Assembly: GCA_965232575.1 (NCBI GenBank)
Contig: CBDDPZ010000009.1
Coordinates: 558,001 to 622,000, forward strand
DNA: 64,000 bases
Reading direction: 5' to 3'
From: Bin5 sp965232575
GTDB taxonomy: Bacteria; Chloroflexota; Anaerolineae; Caldilineales; Caldilineaceae
The translations under genes and the position numbers were made by a program. Positions 42,808 to 52,110 of this stretch are shown here, piece after piece (within the stretch, counting starts at the first letter, position 1; every line of letters begins with the position of its first letter). A model generated the notes under the pieces. That model was given only the letters and a program-made list of their open reading frames with translations. It did no database searches and was not told the origin of the DNA.

Positions 42808-43425
42808 TCAGGATGGCGACAAAGCTTCGATTATAGCGTCGCAGAATTCAGGCAAGTCATCAGGAACGCGCCCTGTAACAACATTGCCGTCAATCAACGC
42901 CGGTACGTCATGGTAGACCGCCCCTGCGTTCAGCAGGTCGTCTGTAACCGCGCAGTAGGCGGTGACGTTGCGTCCGGCGACGCTGTCGGTCCCCTTCTGA
43001 CGGTCAAGCGAGATTAGAACTTGCGGCCCGTGACAGATGGCAGCCAGGACTTTCCCTGAACGGTGAATGGCGGCAGCAAATTCCAACGTCTTATCATCGA
43101 TACGAAGAAAATCGGGGGCCAGTCCTCCGGGAAAAATCGCCGCGTCGAACTCCTGAGGCTTCATTTCCCATATGCTTTGCACCGAGTACCGATTGCCTAA
43201 GGCAAGAACGTCAAAAGGAATCGTATGCCCGAACCTGCCCGTGATCGGCTTTTCAGGCCACGCAGGGCGCCCGTGAAAGTGGCCAAGCGCCGTCTGCGGC
43301 AGGGTGCCAACCACGATATCCGCGCCGGCCTGGCTCAACTGCAGCACAGTGTACATCACCTCAATATCCTCAAACTCATGTGCCGTAAGGACTGCTACAG
43401 CCTTTCCCTCCAATCGCTTTTCCAT
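42808..43425 (-). CDS. DJ-1/PfpI family protein
   Basis: 205 residues. Catalytic nucleophile Cys131 in AAICHGPQVL, with His132 and an acidic residue in AHEFEDIE. The family includes chaperone/glyoxalase (DJ-1) and isomerase-like enzymes; activity not decidable. ATG 43425 is chosen because GGAGAA lies 9 nt before it; a TTG at 43446 overlaps the upstream stop (TTGA), indicating coupling to the racemase-like gene. Confidence 0.88.
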   Translation of the reverse strand: MEKRLEGKAVAVLTAHEFEDIEVMYTVLQLSQAGADIVVGTLPQTALGHFHGRPAWPEKPITGRFGHTIPFDVLALGNRYSVQSIWEMKPQEFDAAIFPGGLAPDFLRIDDKTLEFAAAIHRSGKVLAAICHGPQVLISLDRQKGTDSVAGRNVTAYCAVTDDLLNAGAVYHDVPALIDGNVVTGRVPDDLPEFCDAIIEALSPS

Positions 43426-43442
43426 TGAATTGTTTTCTCCGT

Positions 43443-44531
43443 TCAAACTCTATGCTCTTGAAGTGCATCCCAGTCAAATTCGACGCCATGCCCGGCTCTT
43501 TCAGGAGCAATAGCCGCCCCTGTTTCAATACGCAATGGATGTCGGATAAAGGGGTCCAGCCCAAAACCATGCGCCTCCAGGTAGGAGCTGTTAGGAATCG
43601 CGGCCAGTAGATGAACCTGAAGATCATGAACGCCGTGGGTGGTAACAGGCAAGTTGCAGGTCTCGGCCAGGTGGGCAACTTTCAGCCAGGGCGTTACTCC
43701 GCCCAAGGTGGCCACGTCCGGTTCAGGAAAGGAGATTGCCCCGTGGACGATCATTTGCTGAAACTCGTAGACGGTATGAAAGTTCTCCCCCGTGGCGATT
43801 GGAAGACCCCCTTCCCGTGCGATACGGGCATGTCCAGCCACATCGTCCGGAATGGTTGGCTCCTCCAGCCAGAAAAGATTGTACTGGGCCATACCGCGGG
43901 CCGCGCGGATCGCCTCATCCACGCGCCAGCGCATGTTAGCGTCGGCCATCAGGGGAAAATCCGCGCCCAAGTGACTGCGCATGGCTGCGACCCGATCGAT
44001 GTCTTCGGAGAGTTGATCGCGGCCGACTTTCATCTTGATAGCGCGGAAGCCTTGTGCCTGAAAGCCATCGGCCTGTTCCAGCAGAGCCTCCAGCGTGAAT
44101 TGAAGATCTATGCCGCCGGCGTAGACCGGAACCCGGGGATCGTGGCCTCCCAACAGCCGCCACCAGGGTGCCCCATTCGCTTTACCCCGCAAGTCCCACA
44201 AGGCAATGTCCAGCGCCGCTAACGCGAAAGAAGCCGCCCCGCCCCGCCCCACAAAGTGGACGTGCCACCACATTCGCTCCCACAGATGTTCAATTCGGCC
44301 AGCATCTTCACCGATCAAGGAAGGGGCTAGGTCATCGCGAATCAGAGCCAGAATGGCAGTGCCCCCTATGTCGCCGACACAGTAGGTATAGCCCATCCCT
44401 TCCAGTCCTTCGGCGGTCCCAATACGCGTCACGATTAGACCGAAGTGGGAGATGTCGCCGTGTGTAGAGTCCGACAAAACTACAGGCAATGGGATCCGGT
44501 AATGCTCGGTGCGAATCTGCGAAATCTTCAT
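43443..44531 (-). CDS. Mandelate racemase-subgroup enolase-superfamily enzyme
   Basis: 362 residues. K-x-K second-strand motif KMKVGRD, metal ligands in LMADANMRW, WLEEPTIPDD and ATGENFHTV, and a catalytic His in VTTHGVHDLQVHLLA paired with Asp in DVATLGGVTPW. This places it in the racemase/acid-sugar dehydratase subgroup rather than the K-x-H dehydratase at 10687. It begins 6 bp after the epimerase stop and precedes the PfpI-like gene, forming one unit. Confidence 0.87.
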   Translation of the reverse strand: MKISQIRTEHYRIPLPVVLSDSTHGDISHFGLIVTRIGTAEGLEGMGYTYCVGDIGGTAILALIRDDLAPSLIGEDAGRIEHLWERMWWHVHFVGRGGAASFALAALDIALWDLRGKANGAPWWRLLGGHDPRVPVYAGGIDLQFTLEALLEQADGFQAQGFRAIKMKVGRDQLSEDIDRVAAMRSHLGADFPLMADANMRWRVDEAIRAARGMAQYNLFWLEEPTIPDDVAGHARIAREGGLPIATGENFHTVYEFQQMIVHGAISFPEPDVATLGGVTPWLKVAHLAETCNLPVTTHGVHDLQVHLLAAIPNSSYLEAHGFGLDPFIRHPLRIETGAAIAPERAGHGVEFDWDALQEHRV

Positions 44532-44537
44532 GTCGTG

Positions 44538-45395
44538 TCAATCTCCCAGAATTGGCATCTGCGGCACAAATCTCAGCTCTTCCCGGATTCTCGATATATC
44601 GTACACGGGATCTCTTTCGCGTCCGGGCTGCTCATAGTGGGATAAGTCCAACGCGTCGGCGTCGGCGCCGTACCAGGAGCGCAAAAGTTCCGGAACTGAG
44701 ACCGCCGTACAGGCTTGACCTCCGACCGCGTTGAGGATTCGCACGCCAGGCTTGTATGGCGCCTCGACCGCAGCGATCAGACAGCGCACCGTATCGCTCA
44801 GAAACATGACCGAGATTTTTCCCAACGACCAAATTGGGATCGGTCCTGGTTCTGCGGGTGCCAGTTGACGATCATCAGGGGCGATGCTGGCCAACCGTAA
44901 ATTGATAAAATCCAGGGATTCATTTTGCCTTGACAAGTATCGTGTGACTTCCTCCATCAGATACTTGGAGAAACCGTAGCCATCGCGGTCAAAGCAGGGG
45001 TGTTCGTCCGGCATGGGAAGCTGTAGCGGGCGAAAATTCACTGACTGCATCCCAACAGCCGCGATGGAACTGGCCAGGACAAACTTTTTGCAACCTCTGT
45101 CAATCAGGTAACGCAGCAGATGATGGGTGCCTGCCACGTTGACGCGTAGCCCGTCCTCCTCGGAGCACCCCCCAATTACGGCAGCGAGGTGAACAAGAAC
45201 GTCGATTCCGCCATGGGGATCCAGCTTTCGCAGTTCATTGGGTTCCGAAAAGTCGCCCCTGATTTCAGCCGCGCCAGGCACTTCGGTGGGACTGCGGGAC
45301 AGGCAAATAAGCTCGTGATTCGCGCTTTTTGCGATTTCCTGTGCCAGCGCCTTGCCAATGAATCCACTCGATCCGGTAATAAGTATCTTGCTCAT
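44538..45395 (-). CDS. NAD-dependent epimerase/dehydratase
   Basis: 285 residues, extended SDR. TGSSGFIGKALAQEI near residue 7, LVHLAAVIGG, catalytic serine region VLASSIAAVGMQS and YGFSKYLMEEV (Tyr-x3-Lys). C-terminal ARDPVYDISRIREEL-like RERDPVYDISRIREEL is typical of sugar epimerase-like members. First gene of the racemase/PfpI unit; probably acts on the same sugar or sugar acid. Confidence 0.9.
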   Translation of the reverse strand: MSKILITGSSGFIGKALAQEIAKSANHELICLSRSPTEVPGAAEIRGDFSEPNELRKLDPHGGIDVLVHLAAVIGGCSEEDGLRVNVAGTHHLLRYLIDRGCKKFVLASSIAAVGMQSVNFRPLQLPMPDEHPCFDRDGYGFSKYLMEEVTRYLSRQNESLDFINLRLASIAPDDRQLAPAEPGPIPIWSLGKISVMFLSDTVRCLIAAVEAPYKPGVRILNAVGGQACTAVSVPELLRSWYGADADALDLSHYEQPGRERDPVYDISRIREELRFVPQMPILGD

Positions 45396-45663
45396 ATCTT
45401 CTTACTCTTCCTTCCCGGTTTGCAATTTCACCGACGAGGATTCGAGCTTCCAAATACTCCAGGTACGATGGCACATCATAGACCGGAGACACAGGTTACA
45501 GGCAAATGCAATGAAGCAACGCCAGATCACAATGGCCTGGCATAATGGAGGGCATTCGCCGAAGTCTCAGCTTAGTCGTCCGGACGGCATCAAAAAGATC
45601 CTGAGTCCCTCGTCCTCAATGTTCGCCCCTTGCTCGCTAGGCAACCGCAGGGCAGACCAAAGC

Positions 45664-46671
45664 CTAACTCCAGCGAATCACCGCCCCGAACAAATCCGGC
45701 AGTTCATCCCTGTTTATCTTTGCATACAACTCCGGTGCCTCAGAAGCCTCCACTCGGTGGGTAATCGTCTTTTCCCAGGGAATGGCGCCGCTGGCGATGT
45801 TTCGCAGCACCGCCTCCCGACAAGGCGCCAGCCCATCGTTACAAGGAAAGAACGCCGTAAGCTGTTTGCCGTGGGGGACAAGATAATTGAAGGAGACCGG
45901 TTCCTTTCCATAGTGGCCGAGGAAGACAAATTTCCCCCGCAATCGGGCGAGTGGAAACGCCAAGTCCAGGCATGACGGCACTCCGCTTCCTTCAAAGACC
46001 ACATCAGCGCCACCGGGTTGAATTTCCTGTACGAGCGCTGCCAGTTCGTCCGGAGTCAGCCCGCATGCGTTGATTGTATGCGCCGCCCCCATCTCCTTGG
46101 CCTTCTCCAGCCGCTGCGCATTGAGGTCAATCGCGATCGTCACCGCGCCGCGCAGACGCGCCGCCGCCAGTGCTCCCAGGCCGATGAGGCCGACGGCATG
46201 AAAGGCAACTACGTCACCCATTTGGACGCCGGCCATGTCAACAGCATTGTAGCCAACCGCAGGCATGACAAAGAGCGCCGCCGTAGCCTCATCCACGCCT
46301 TCGGGCAGATGTTCGACTTCTGCATCCTCGGGCATGAGGGCATAGGAAGAATGGGCCCCCGAACATATCGTAGCCGGCTGCCCGTCGCAAATCATGGGAA
46401 GATAGCTGCGGCGGTAATACACCTTGTCACCTACGGCAAACTTTGTTACGTCAGCGCCGGCATCCTCCACGTAACCCACGGCCTGGTAACCTGTACAGAC
46501 CGGGTAAGGCCCATAATTTATCTTGTTGCGTATCACCGCGAACTCTGTACCCACGCTGACACCGGACCAGACACAACGCACCAGCAGGTCAGTGGGCGCG
46601 AGCTTGGGAATGTCGAATTTCTGTAAGGAGAATTGCTGCTGGGCCGTACATATGAGCGCACTACTCTTCAT
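45664..46671 (-). CDS. Medium-chain dehydrogenase, zinc-independent type
   Basis: 335 residues. GroES-like domain with SGVSVGTEFAVIRNK (GTE type, no catalytic zinc cysteine) and Rossmann loop VAFHAVGLIGLGALAAARL. ATG 46671 is preferred over a longer frame; a purine-rich stretch (GGGAGGGGCGG) lies upstream. Third zinc-less MDR protein of the window; substrate unknown. It lies about 270 bp from the epimerase unit and is probably separately transcribed. Confidence 0.87.
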   Translation of the reverse strand: MKSSALICTAQQQFSLQKFDIPKLAPTDLLVRCVWSGVSVGTEFAVIRNKINYGPYPVCTGYQAVGYVEDAGADVTKFAVGDKVYYRRSYLPMICDGQPATICSGAHSSYALMPEDAEVEHLPEGVDEATAALFVMPAVGYNAVDMAGVQMGDVVAFHAVGLIGLGALAAARLRGAVTIAIDLNAQRLEKAKEMGAAHTINACGLTPDELAALVQEIQPGGADVVFEGSGVPSCLDLAFPLARLRGKFVFLGHYGKEPVSFNYLVPHGKQLTAFFPCNDGLAPCREAVLRNIASGAIPWEKTITHRVEASEAPELYAKINRDELPDLFGAVIRWS

Positions 46672-47126
46672 GATGGAGCCGCCCCTCCCGCAAATGACTG
46701 ATGGCATGCAACTGCTGCATGATTAGCGCACAGCCGACGTTCTGGGTGATGGAAAACGAAGATTTCTTCCAGCCAACTTCAAGTTATGGCAGAGTACTAA
46801 AGTAGGACCGAACTGTCAATGGCCGGAGGAGATACCCTTTCGCAGTCTGCCATCGAATTGCAGCCACATTCGGGTTCCTTTTTGGCAATAATTACGCTTC
46901 CGGGGCCAGCGAGCTTAGCGCCAAATCGATCTTCGCGCTTCAATGTCGGGCGTCGACAGGAATGAACGTTCCGGCTAGAGTCCCAGGCGCGCAGATTGCC
47001 TGAGAACCATAGATTCATCGGAATGTAAGAACTCTGGTATGCACGCGCCTTCTATGAGAAAATACGTTTTGTCTTAAGGCCCAAACAGGAGTTCGCGCAT
47101 TGGCTGCGACGATTTGAAGAATTCAG
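46672..47126. other. Non-coding region before the membrane glycosyltransferase
   Basis: 455 bp with no gene I can support; the longest short frame (46797-47018, minus) has no family resemblance or ribosome site. No strong promoter or hairpin was seen. Confidence 0.4.
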
Positions 47127-49322
47127 TTGCCCGCCGTCGGAGTGAGGACAGTGTTCGAGAGCGTGCTTGCGGCAGTGCCATCGGTCGCTAGTTCAAGAAC
47201 GAAAAAGTCAGGTCAAAACAGCATCCGCCTTATTTCGGTTGCAATCATCGCGGCTCTGACGCTAGCCGTTGTTATGCTCCGCCTCTACAGACTCGACGAA
47301 CTGCCGGCAGGAATTCAGGTCAGTGAAGCATTGAACGGGGTGGACGCTCTCCGCGTTCTCAACGGCGAACACGCCGTGTTTTTTCCTTCCGAATTCAGCG
47401 GTCATGAGGGGTTGGTTGTCTATCTGATTGCACTCTCGATCTCCCTGCTGGACCAAACTGACTTGGCGTTACGTCTGCCCACTGCCTTGGCCAATGCCGG
47501 AACTGTTTTTGTCGTATTCTGGTTAGGCCGTCTGCTTTTCGGCAGAGATGAAACGGGGCGAGCAACTCCCTGGCGCGGCATCTTCATAGGCGGAGTTGGT
47601 TCCTGCCTGATGGCTGTCTCGATCGGACAGACAGTCCTGGGTCGCACTGTTTTTCGGGCCAATCATTTGCTCCTCTTGCTTTCTCTTTGCTTGGCACTGC
47701 TCTGGTGGGGCTGGAGGGAGCGAAACTGGTGGGCCGTGACCTTAGCCGGCGCCTGCGCCGGGCTGGTCCAATACACCTACATCCCAGCGCGCTTCACACC
47801 TTTTCTCTTCCTCGCATTCGGCTTGAGTTTCCTCATACCGCGCAGCTTTGCAGGGTCGAAAAAAATCAAATCGGAACTTCCCTGGATTATCAACTTTGGG
47901 GGCGTATCTCTATTGGTTGCCGCACCGATACTGATCTTTTTCGCCTTGCATCCTGAACATTTCTTCTTGCGCAGTAACTCGCTCTCTGTCCTTCGGCCCG
48001 ATATCAATCAGGGAAACCCTTTGGGAACCTTTTTGGAAAACACTATCTGGCATTTGGCAGCCTTTGGGTTTAAGGGTGATGTAAGCTGGCGGCACAATTC
48101 CAGCGCCTTGCCTATACTTAATCCGTGGGAGGCATTCTTCTTCTGGCTCGGTGCGGGTATCTCCTTGTGGCGCTGGCCGCGGCCTGCGTGTCGACTCCTG
48201 CTCCTTTGGGCGGCGTTCCTTCTTCTGCCGGCAGTGATTGCAGTAGACTACGCTCCAAACACACTTAGGATGCTTGGCGCCACACCATCCGTCTATCTGA
48301 TTTTGGCCTTCGGTCTCTGGGAAGCCTTTCAGTTTGCGAAGAAACGATTTTTCCCGAACCGAGTCGCAGAGAGTGCTGTCGTATTCGGAGCCGTTGTGAC
48401 CGCAGCGATATTGCTTCAGGGAGTAACTACCTTCCGTATCTACTTCGGCATTTGGGCATCCGAACGTGGCGTTCAGTTTGCCTACGAAGTTCCATGGTCG
48501 GACTTTGCGCGCACGCTCAACACCTTGCCCTCGGCAGAAGGAGAAATCTACCTGGTCCCAAACTCATTGGACCATCCCAGCTTTGACTATATTTACAGGG
48601 GTGACGCCTCCGCCTTCTACTTTCCACGAGATACAACAGATATTGATTTCCTCGCACGAGAGATCGAAGCAGCGCTCGCGGCGATGGAAAATCTCACAGA
48701 AGTGAAGGTCGTCCAGCTGAACAACATCCATGTTGGCTGGATCGGCAATGACACGGGGCGCGTAGCTGTTCTGCTGGGCAAATATGCCCAATTCAAGGAC
48801 AGTGAGCACTTCAACGACTTTCGAATTCACACCTACACCGATGTCTCTTTGGACCGTCCCTGGACATTCTACGAGCGTCTGGAACCGTTGACAGTCCAAT
48901 ACGATGGTGGAATATCACTCAAGGGAATTGCTCTTGGTCAGAGCGCGGAGGAGTATTCTGTCTCTAAGCCGCTTGAGCTTGAAAGAGACAGACCTCTTTG
49001 GATAGCGCTGAACTGGGAGACCATGCCGGGCTTGGAAGTCGATTTCTCAATGTCGCTTCGCCTGTATAGCAGTGAAGGAGAGGTCGTCTTTCAGGAAGAT
49101 TCCCTTTTGTGGAATCCGCTGCATCAGCCCACGAGCGGTTGGACACCGAGTGAAAGAACCGATACTTTGTTCCAGTTCAGCCTGCCGTCCGAAATTGCTC
49201 CAGGCGACTACGATCTTAGACTCGTTGTCTATGATGTCGCAACTTTGGTGCCGACCGTACAAGTTGGTGTGTGGGAGCCTGAGTTTACCTTGGCTAAAGT
49301 GTGGTTAGGGAACGGTGACTAA
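47127..49322 (+). CDS. Membrane glycosyltransferase, GT39/ArnT-like
   Basis: 731 residues. First membrane helix at about 30-50, followed by a periplasmic loop with an acidic residue near SEALNGVDALRVLNGEHAVFF, then PPTALANAGTV-like LRLPTALANAGTVFVVFWLGRLLFG and about ten further helices to residue 440. Residues 450-731 form a soluble domain (beta-rich end, FQFSLPSEIAPGDYDLRLVV). This is the layout of dolichyl-phosphate or undecaprenyl-phosphate sugar transferases with an extra C-terminal domain. TTG 47127 starts the frame; GTG 47151 after GAGGACA is an equally good start. Acceptor and donor unknown. Confidence 0.78.
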   Translation: MPAVGVRTVFESVLAAVPSVASSRTKKSGQNSIRLISVAIIAALTLAVVMLRLYRLDELPAGIQVSEALNGVDALRVLNGEHAVFFPSEFSGHEGLVVYLIALSISLLDQTDLALRLPTALANAGTVFVVFWLGRLLFGRDETGRATPWRGIFIGGVGSCLMAVSIGQTVLGRTVFRANHLLLLLSLCLALLWWGWRERNWWAVTLAGACAGLVQYTYIPARFTPFLFLAFGLSFLIPRSFAGSKKIKSELPWIINFGGVSLLVAAPILIFFALHPEHFFLRSNSLSVLRPDINQGNPLGTFLENTIWHLAAFGFKGDVSWRHNSSALPILNPWEAFFFWLGAGISLWRWPRPACRLLLLWAAFLLLPAVIAVDYAPNTLRMLGATPSVYLILAFGLWEAFQFAKKRFFPNRVAESAVVFGAVVTAAILLQGVTTFRIYFGIWASERGVQFAYEVPWSDFARTLNTLPSAEGEIYLVPNSLDHPSFDYIYRGDASAFYFPRDTTDIDFLAREIEAALAAMENLTEVKVVQLNNIHVGWIGNDTGRVAVLLGKYAQFKDSEHFNDFRIHTYTDVSLDRPWTFYERLEPLTVQYDGGISLKGIALGQSAEEYSVSKPLELERDRPLWIALNWETMPGLEVDFSMSLRLYSSEGEVVFQEDSLLWNPLHQPTSGWTPSERTDTLFQFSLPSEIAPGDYDLRLVVYDVATLVPTVQVGVWEPEFTLAKVWLGNGD

Positions 49323-49685
49323 GACCAACTCTTGTTCCAAAGAGGCCAATGACGTAGATTGTCCGGTCAGCCTCTTGTACTCTTAAAGATAGAATGCGAA
49401 TTTGATTTCCCTGTACACCTTATGCGTCCGTAACTCCGGCAGGGCGCCTAATCGAGATCCCCAATTGGCTGGCTGATTGGCTTGGCGAATGCTATAATCG
49501 CTCTTGGGCAAGCGCATACGAACCCTTCAGAATCTATGTGAATGCAAGTCTTGTCCTTGAAACCTGGGCGCCAGTCGATTCGACTTGAGTCCTTGACTTA
49601 CCCTTACCTGAACGCGTTCGAGTTGTGCACACAATATAGAATGCGCGGACCTTGAACCGAATCTTTGCGACAGAGAGGACAGAGC
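49323..49685. other. Intergenic region with an extended -10 promoter
   Basis: 363 bp between the glycosyltransferase and fchA. Contains TGCTATAAT (49490-49498) and a 13-bp dyad AGTCGATTCGACT (49573-49585). A leader of about 180 nt would follow; I could not recognise a folate riboswitch in it. Confidence 0.5.
49490..49498 (+). promoter_or_regulatory. Extended -10 promoter of fchA-folD
   Basis: TGC immediately before a perfect TATAAT. The -35 position (about 49470) shows only TGGCTG, a weak match, as usual for extended -10 promoters. Confidence 0.55.
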
Positions 49686-50333
49686 GTGACCGAATTGGAT
49701 ACAGCAGGGACTCCAATAGAAACATTCCTGAATGACCTGGCCGCGGGCGAGTCGACACCGGGGGGAGGCGCGGCCTCGGCACTTACCGGCAGTCAGGCCG
49801 CCGCACTGCTCAGCATGGTCTTGAACTTCACCGTCGGACGCAAAAAATACGCGGCCGTAGAGGAAGAACTGAGCGGTCTCCTTCTGCGAACGGAGGAGAT
49901 GCGTCAAGAACTCCTGACCCTCGCAGGCAAAGATGCCGAAGCGTTCGGCGCGGTGGCCGCCTGTTACACCATGCCCCGTTCCACCGAGAAAGAGAAGGCC
50001 GCCCGAACCAAGGCAATGCAGGCCGCACTACGCGGGGCCGCAGAGGTGCCCTTCTCGATCGCCGCGTTGTGCGCCGATCTATTGGAACTGACCGCCCCTA
50101 TCGCCGAAAAGGGCAACCCCAACGTCGTCAGTGATGCGGCGACTGCGGCCCACTTGGCCCATGCCGCCCTTCACAGTGCCCTCGTAAACGTTAATATCAA
50201 CTTGAAGTGGCTCAAAGACGATGACTTTGTAACCAAAACGCAGGCAGCGGTTTCGGCATTGAAAGCATCTGCCGAGAAAAACTATATTGCCGCTCGCACT
50301 GCATGCACGAAAACCCTGGGCGTAGAGATATGA
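49686..50333 (+). CDS. fchA: Methenyltetrahydrofolate cyclohydrolase / cyclodeaminase family (FchA)
   Basis: 215 residues, four-helix-bundle fold of FTCD cyclodeaminase and FchA. Seen: STPGGGAASALTGSQAAALL, MVLNFTVGRKKYAAVE, PRSTEKEKAARTKAMQ and GNPNVVSDAATAAHLAHAAL (NVVSD conserved). GTG 49686 starts it after GAGAGGAC. In folate one-carbon metabolism FchA hydrolyses 5,10-methenyl-THF to 10-formyl-THF. Its stop overlaps the FolD start (ATGA), so the two proteins are made together. The partner FolD looks unable to catalyse this step, which explains the pairing. Confidence 0.9.
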   Translation: MTELDTAGTPIETFLNDLAAGESTPGGGAASALTGSQAAALLSMVLNFTVGRKKYAAVEEELSGLLLRTEEMRQELLTLAGKDAEAFGAVAACYTMPRSTEKEKAARTKAMQAALRGAAEVPFSIAALCADLLELTAPIAEKGNPNVVSDAATAAHLAHAALHSALVNVNINLKWLKDDDFVTKTQAAVSALKASAEKNYIAARTACTKTLGVEI

Positions 50334-51196
50334 CTGCACAGCTCTTGAATGGCCGGCAACGAGCCAAACAGTTACAAACTGAACTGTCCGAGAGTTTCTC
50401 TGAATTGGCCGCAGCTTCCGGCGTGCAACCGACCCTGGCGGCCTTGCAGGTTGGCGCGGATGCAGCCGCGGCAGGCTACTTGCGCGCCATTCGTCGCGCC
50501 TGCCAGGGAGTTGGCGCTACCTTGAGGCCTGTCGAACTGCATGAGCAAAGCAGCACTGAAGAAGCCCAGGCGGCGCTGACCGAACTGAACAACGATGAGG
50601 CCGTTCATGGAATCATGGTGCTGGAGCCATTGCCGGATCACATCGATGATTCCCAACTGATTGACCGCCTGAGCCCTGCCAAAGACGTGGACGGTGTTCA
50701 CCCGTTGAATGCCGGAAGACTGGCCGCGCAGCGTCAGCCGCACTTCGTGCCGGCCACGCCCGCAGGTGCCGTAATGTTGCTGGAAGAAGCTGAAGTGGCT
50801 TTCAAAGGCAAGAGTGCAGTTGTAATCGGGCGCAGCGATATTGTGGGAAAGCCCATGGCCCTCTTGTTGTTGCATCGACATTGTACTGTAACGGTCGCCC
50901 ATAGCCGCACTGAAAACCTGCCTGCGGTTGCCCGGCAGGCCGACATTCTGTGCGTAGCAGTAGGTCGCCCCGAAATGGTAACCGGGGATTGGATAAAGCC
51001 CGGAGCAGTCGTCGTGGATTTCGGTACGACTTATATGGATAGTGCTCTGAAGGGCGATTGCGAACAGGCCAGTGTGGAAGCCGTGGCGGGGATGTTAACG
51101 CCCGTCCCTGGCGGAACGGGTCCGATGACGAACGTAATGTTGATGCGCAATTTGCTTAGCGCTTACCTCCGCCTCGTTTCATCCTCTGGACCTTAG
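50330..51196 (+). CDS. folD: FolD-family methylene-THF dehydrogenase lacking cyclohydrolase residues
   Basis: 288 residues. E. coli FolD numbering fits residue for residue at the N-terminus. Tyr50 is present (GYLRAIRRAC), but the cyclohydrolase Lys54 is Ile54, and the VQLPLP motif is VLEPLP, changing Gln98 to Leu. Asp121 of KDVDG is kept. The NADP loop VIGRSDIVGKPMALLL and TPVPGGTGPMT are intact. So oxidation of 5,10-methylene-THF to methenyl-THF should work, while the cyclohydrolase step should not. ATG 50330 gives an ATGA overlap with fchA, which encodes a dedicated cyclohydrolase. Convergent with rnhA-like gene, overlapping it by 4 bp. Confidence 0.93.
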   Translation: MTAQLLNGRQRAKQLQTELSESFSELAAASGVQPTLAALQVGADAAAAGYLRAIRRACQGVGATLRPVELHEQSSTEEAQAALTELNNDEAVHGIMVLEPLPDHIDDSQLIDRLSPAKDVDGVHPLNAGRLAAQRQPHFVPATPAGAVMLLEEAEVAFKGKSAVVIGRSDIVGKPMALLLLHRHCTVTVAHSRTENLPAVARQADILCVAVGRPEMVTGDWIKPGAVVVDFGTTYMDSALKGDCEQASVEAVAGMLTPVPGGTGPMTNVMLMRNLLSAYLRLVSSSGP

Positions 51197-51612
51197 TGTC
51201 CAAGTATCTCTACACTCTTTTCACGCGGCTGATGGTTGAGTTCGCTCTCTCCAAGACTGCTCAGCAACTCTTTCACTTTCTTTAGCCGCATTTGCAGGCG
51301 AGGCTCTTTGCACGCCCACACGCCTCGAACCTGGCTGCAGACCAGCAACGAATCACCCCAGATACTCAGTGTTGCCGACCCCGGCTCGATCTGAAGTTCC
51401 ACCAAGCGGTCGCGCACAGCTTCCAAGGCTGCAATAAGTGTGTCGTATTCGGCTTCATTGTTTGTTACCTGGTCCCCGAATTCCAGTTGAATAACCTCTT
51501 GCGGGTATCCAGGCCAGTCCAGCGCGAAACTTCCGTAGCCTTTTCCGGGATTGCCGCGGCTGCCTCCATCAAATACGATTTGTATCGGGTCTTTCGGCGC
51601 TTGGCCTTGCAA
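51193..51612 (-). CDS. RNase HI-like protein with altered last acidic residue
   Basis: 139 residues. First three catalytic acids: FDGGSRGNPGKG (Asp), VTNNEAEYDTLIAAL (Glu) and IWGDSLLVCSQ (Asp), as in bacterial RNase HI and Rv2228c-type domains. The C-terminal motif usually reads H-x-x-R-x-x-N-x-x-A-D; here it is HQPREKSVEIL, with Glu where the fourth Asp normally stands. It may cleave RNA of RNA-DNA hybrids with changed efficiency, or act on another substrate. It lies 64 bp after a small hypothetical gene. Confidence 0.85.
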   Translation of the reverse strand: MQGQAPKDPIQIVFDGGSRGNPGKGYGSFALDWPGYPQEVIQLEFGDQVTNNEAEYDTLIAALEAVRDRLVELQIEPGSATLSIWGDSLLVCSQVRGVWACKEPRLQMRLKKVKELLSSLGESELNHQPREKSVEILGH

Positions 51613-51676
51613 AGAAGACTTTGCTGGTTGGACCGCACGCTTAGGCCCTGCAAGGCCGCCAACGGCATGACCACCG

Positions 51677-51940
51677 TCAGGAAGTGGGAAGTTCAGACAT
51701 TTGAGGCCGGTCGGCAGGTTTGGGTGGCTCAGGTTTATCAGATTCCCTTAAGATCCGTCTCTGGTTTTCTTTGAAGACCTTCGCAGGTATAGCGAGTGCA
51801 ATATGCAACGGGTCCCGATCTGTCAGTAGATCCCCGGCTTCGATTAACCCCATAGCCTTCAACTGACGAAAGAGCAGCCGTCTCTGCCCGGGAGAAAGAT
51901 TTCCTATCTGGTTTACAAGATGATCCAATGTACGATTCAC
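51677..51940 (-). CDS. Small hypothetical protein
   Basis: 87 residues; family not recognised. Helical N-terminal half (LVNQIGNLSPGQRRLLFRQLKAMGLI) and a proline-rich C-terminus (EPPKPADRP). It sits just upstream of the RNase H-like gene on the same strand, which suggests co-transcription. Moderate confidence that it is real: length is short, but the frame is clean and neighbours are in step. Confidence 0.5.
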   Translation of the reverse strand: MNRTLDHLVNQIGNLSPGQRRLLFRQLKAMGLIEAGDLLTDRDPLHIALAIPAKVFKENQRRILRESDKPEPPKPADRPQMSELPTS

Positions 51941-52110
51941 GTTTGCTGTACCTTACTCATTCGGCTTCTCATTAGAATTTCGGAAGGCTGAAACTTCATC
52001 CCGAAGAAGCTGCAACGACTTCCGGCGGAAAGCAGTTTGTCAAACGCTATTTAAGTCGGGGCTTACAGCGAAAGCGGAGCCAAAAGAGATTCGTTTACTG
52101 CGACTGACTG

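Noticed and set aside
45265..45492. 75-codon minus-strand frame before the epimerase gene, with VYDVPSYLEYLE resembling an epimerase tail
   Set aside because: Similarity is a few residues only, the frame overlaps the real epimerase start, and no start or ribosome site supports it; at most a gene remnant.
46797..47018. 73-codon minus-strand frame
   Set aside because: No family resemblance, no ribosome site, isolated in a non-coding region.
49500..49685. Tetrahydrofolate riboswitch in the fchA leader
   Set aside because: I could not find the conserved core segments; the leader has only a short dyad.
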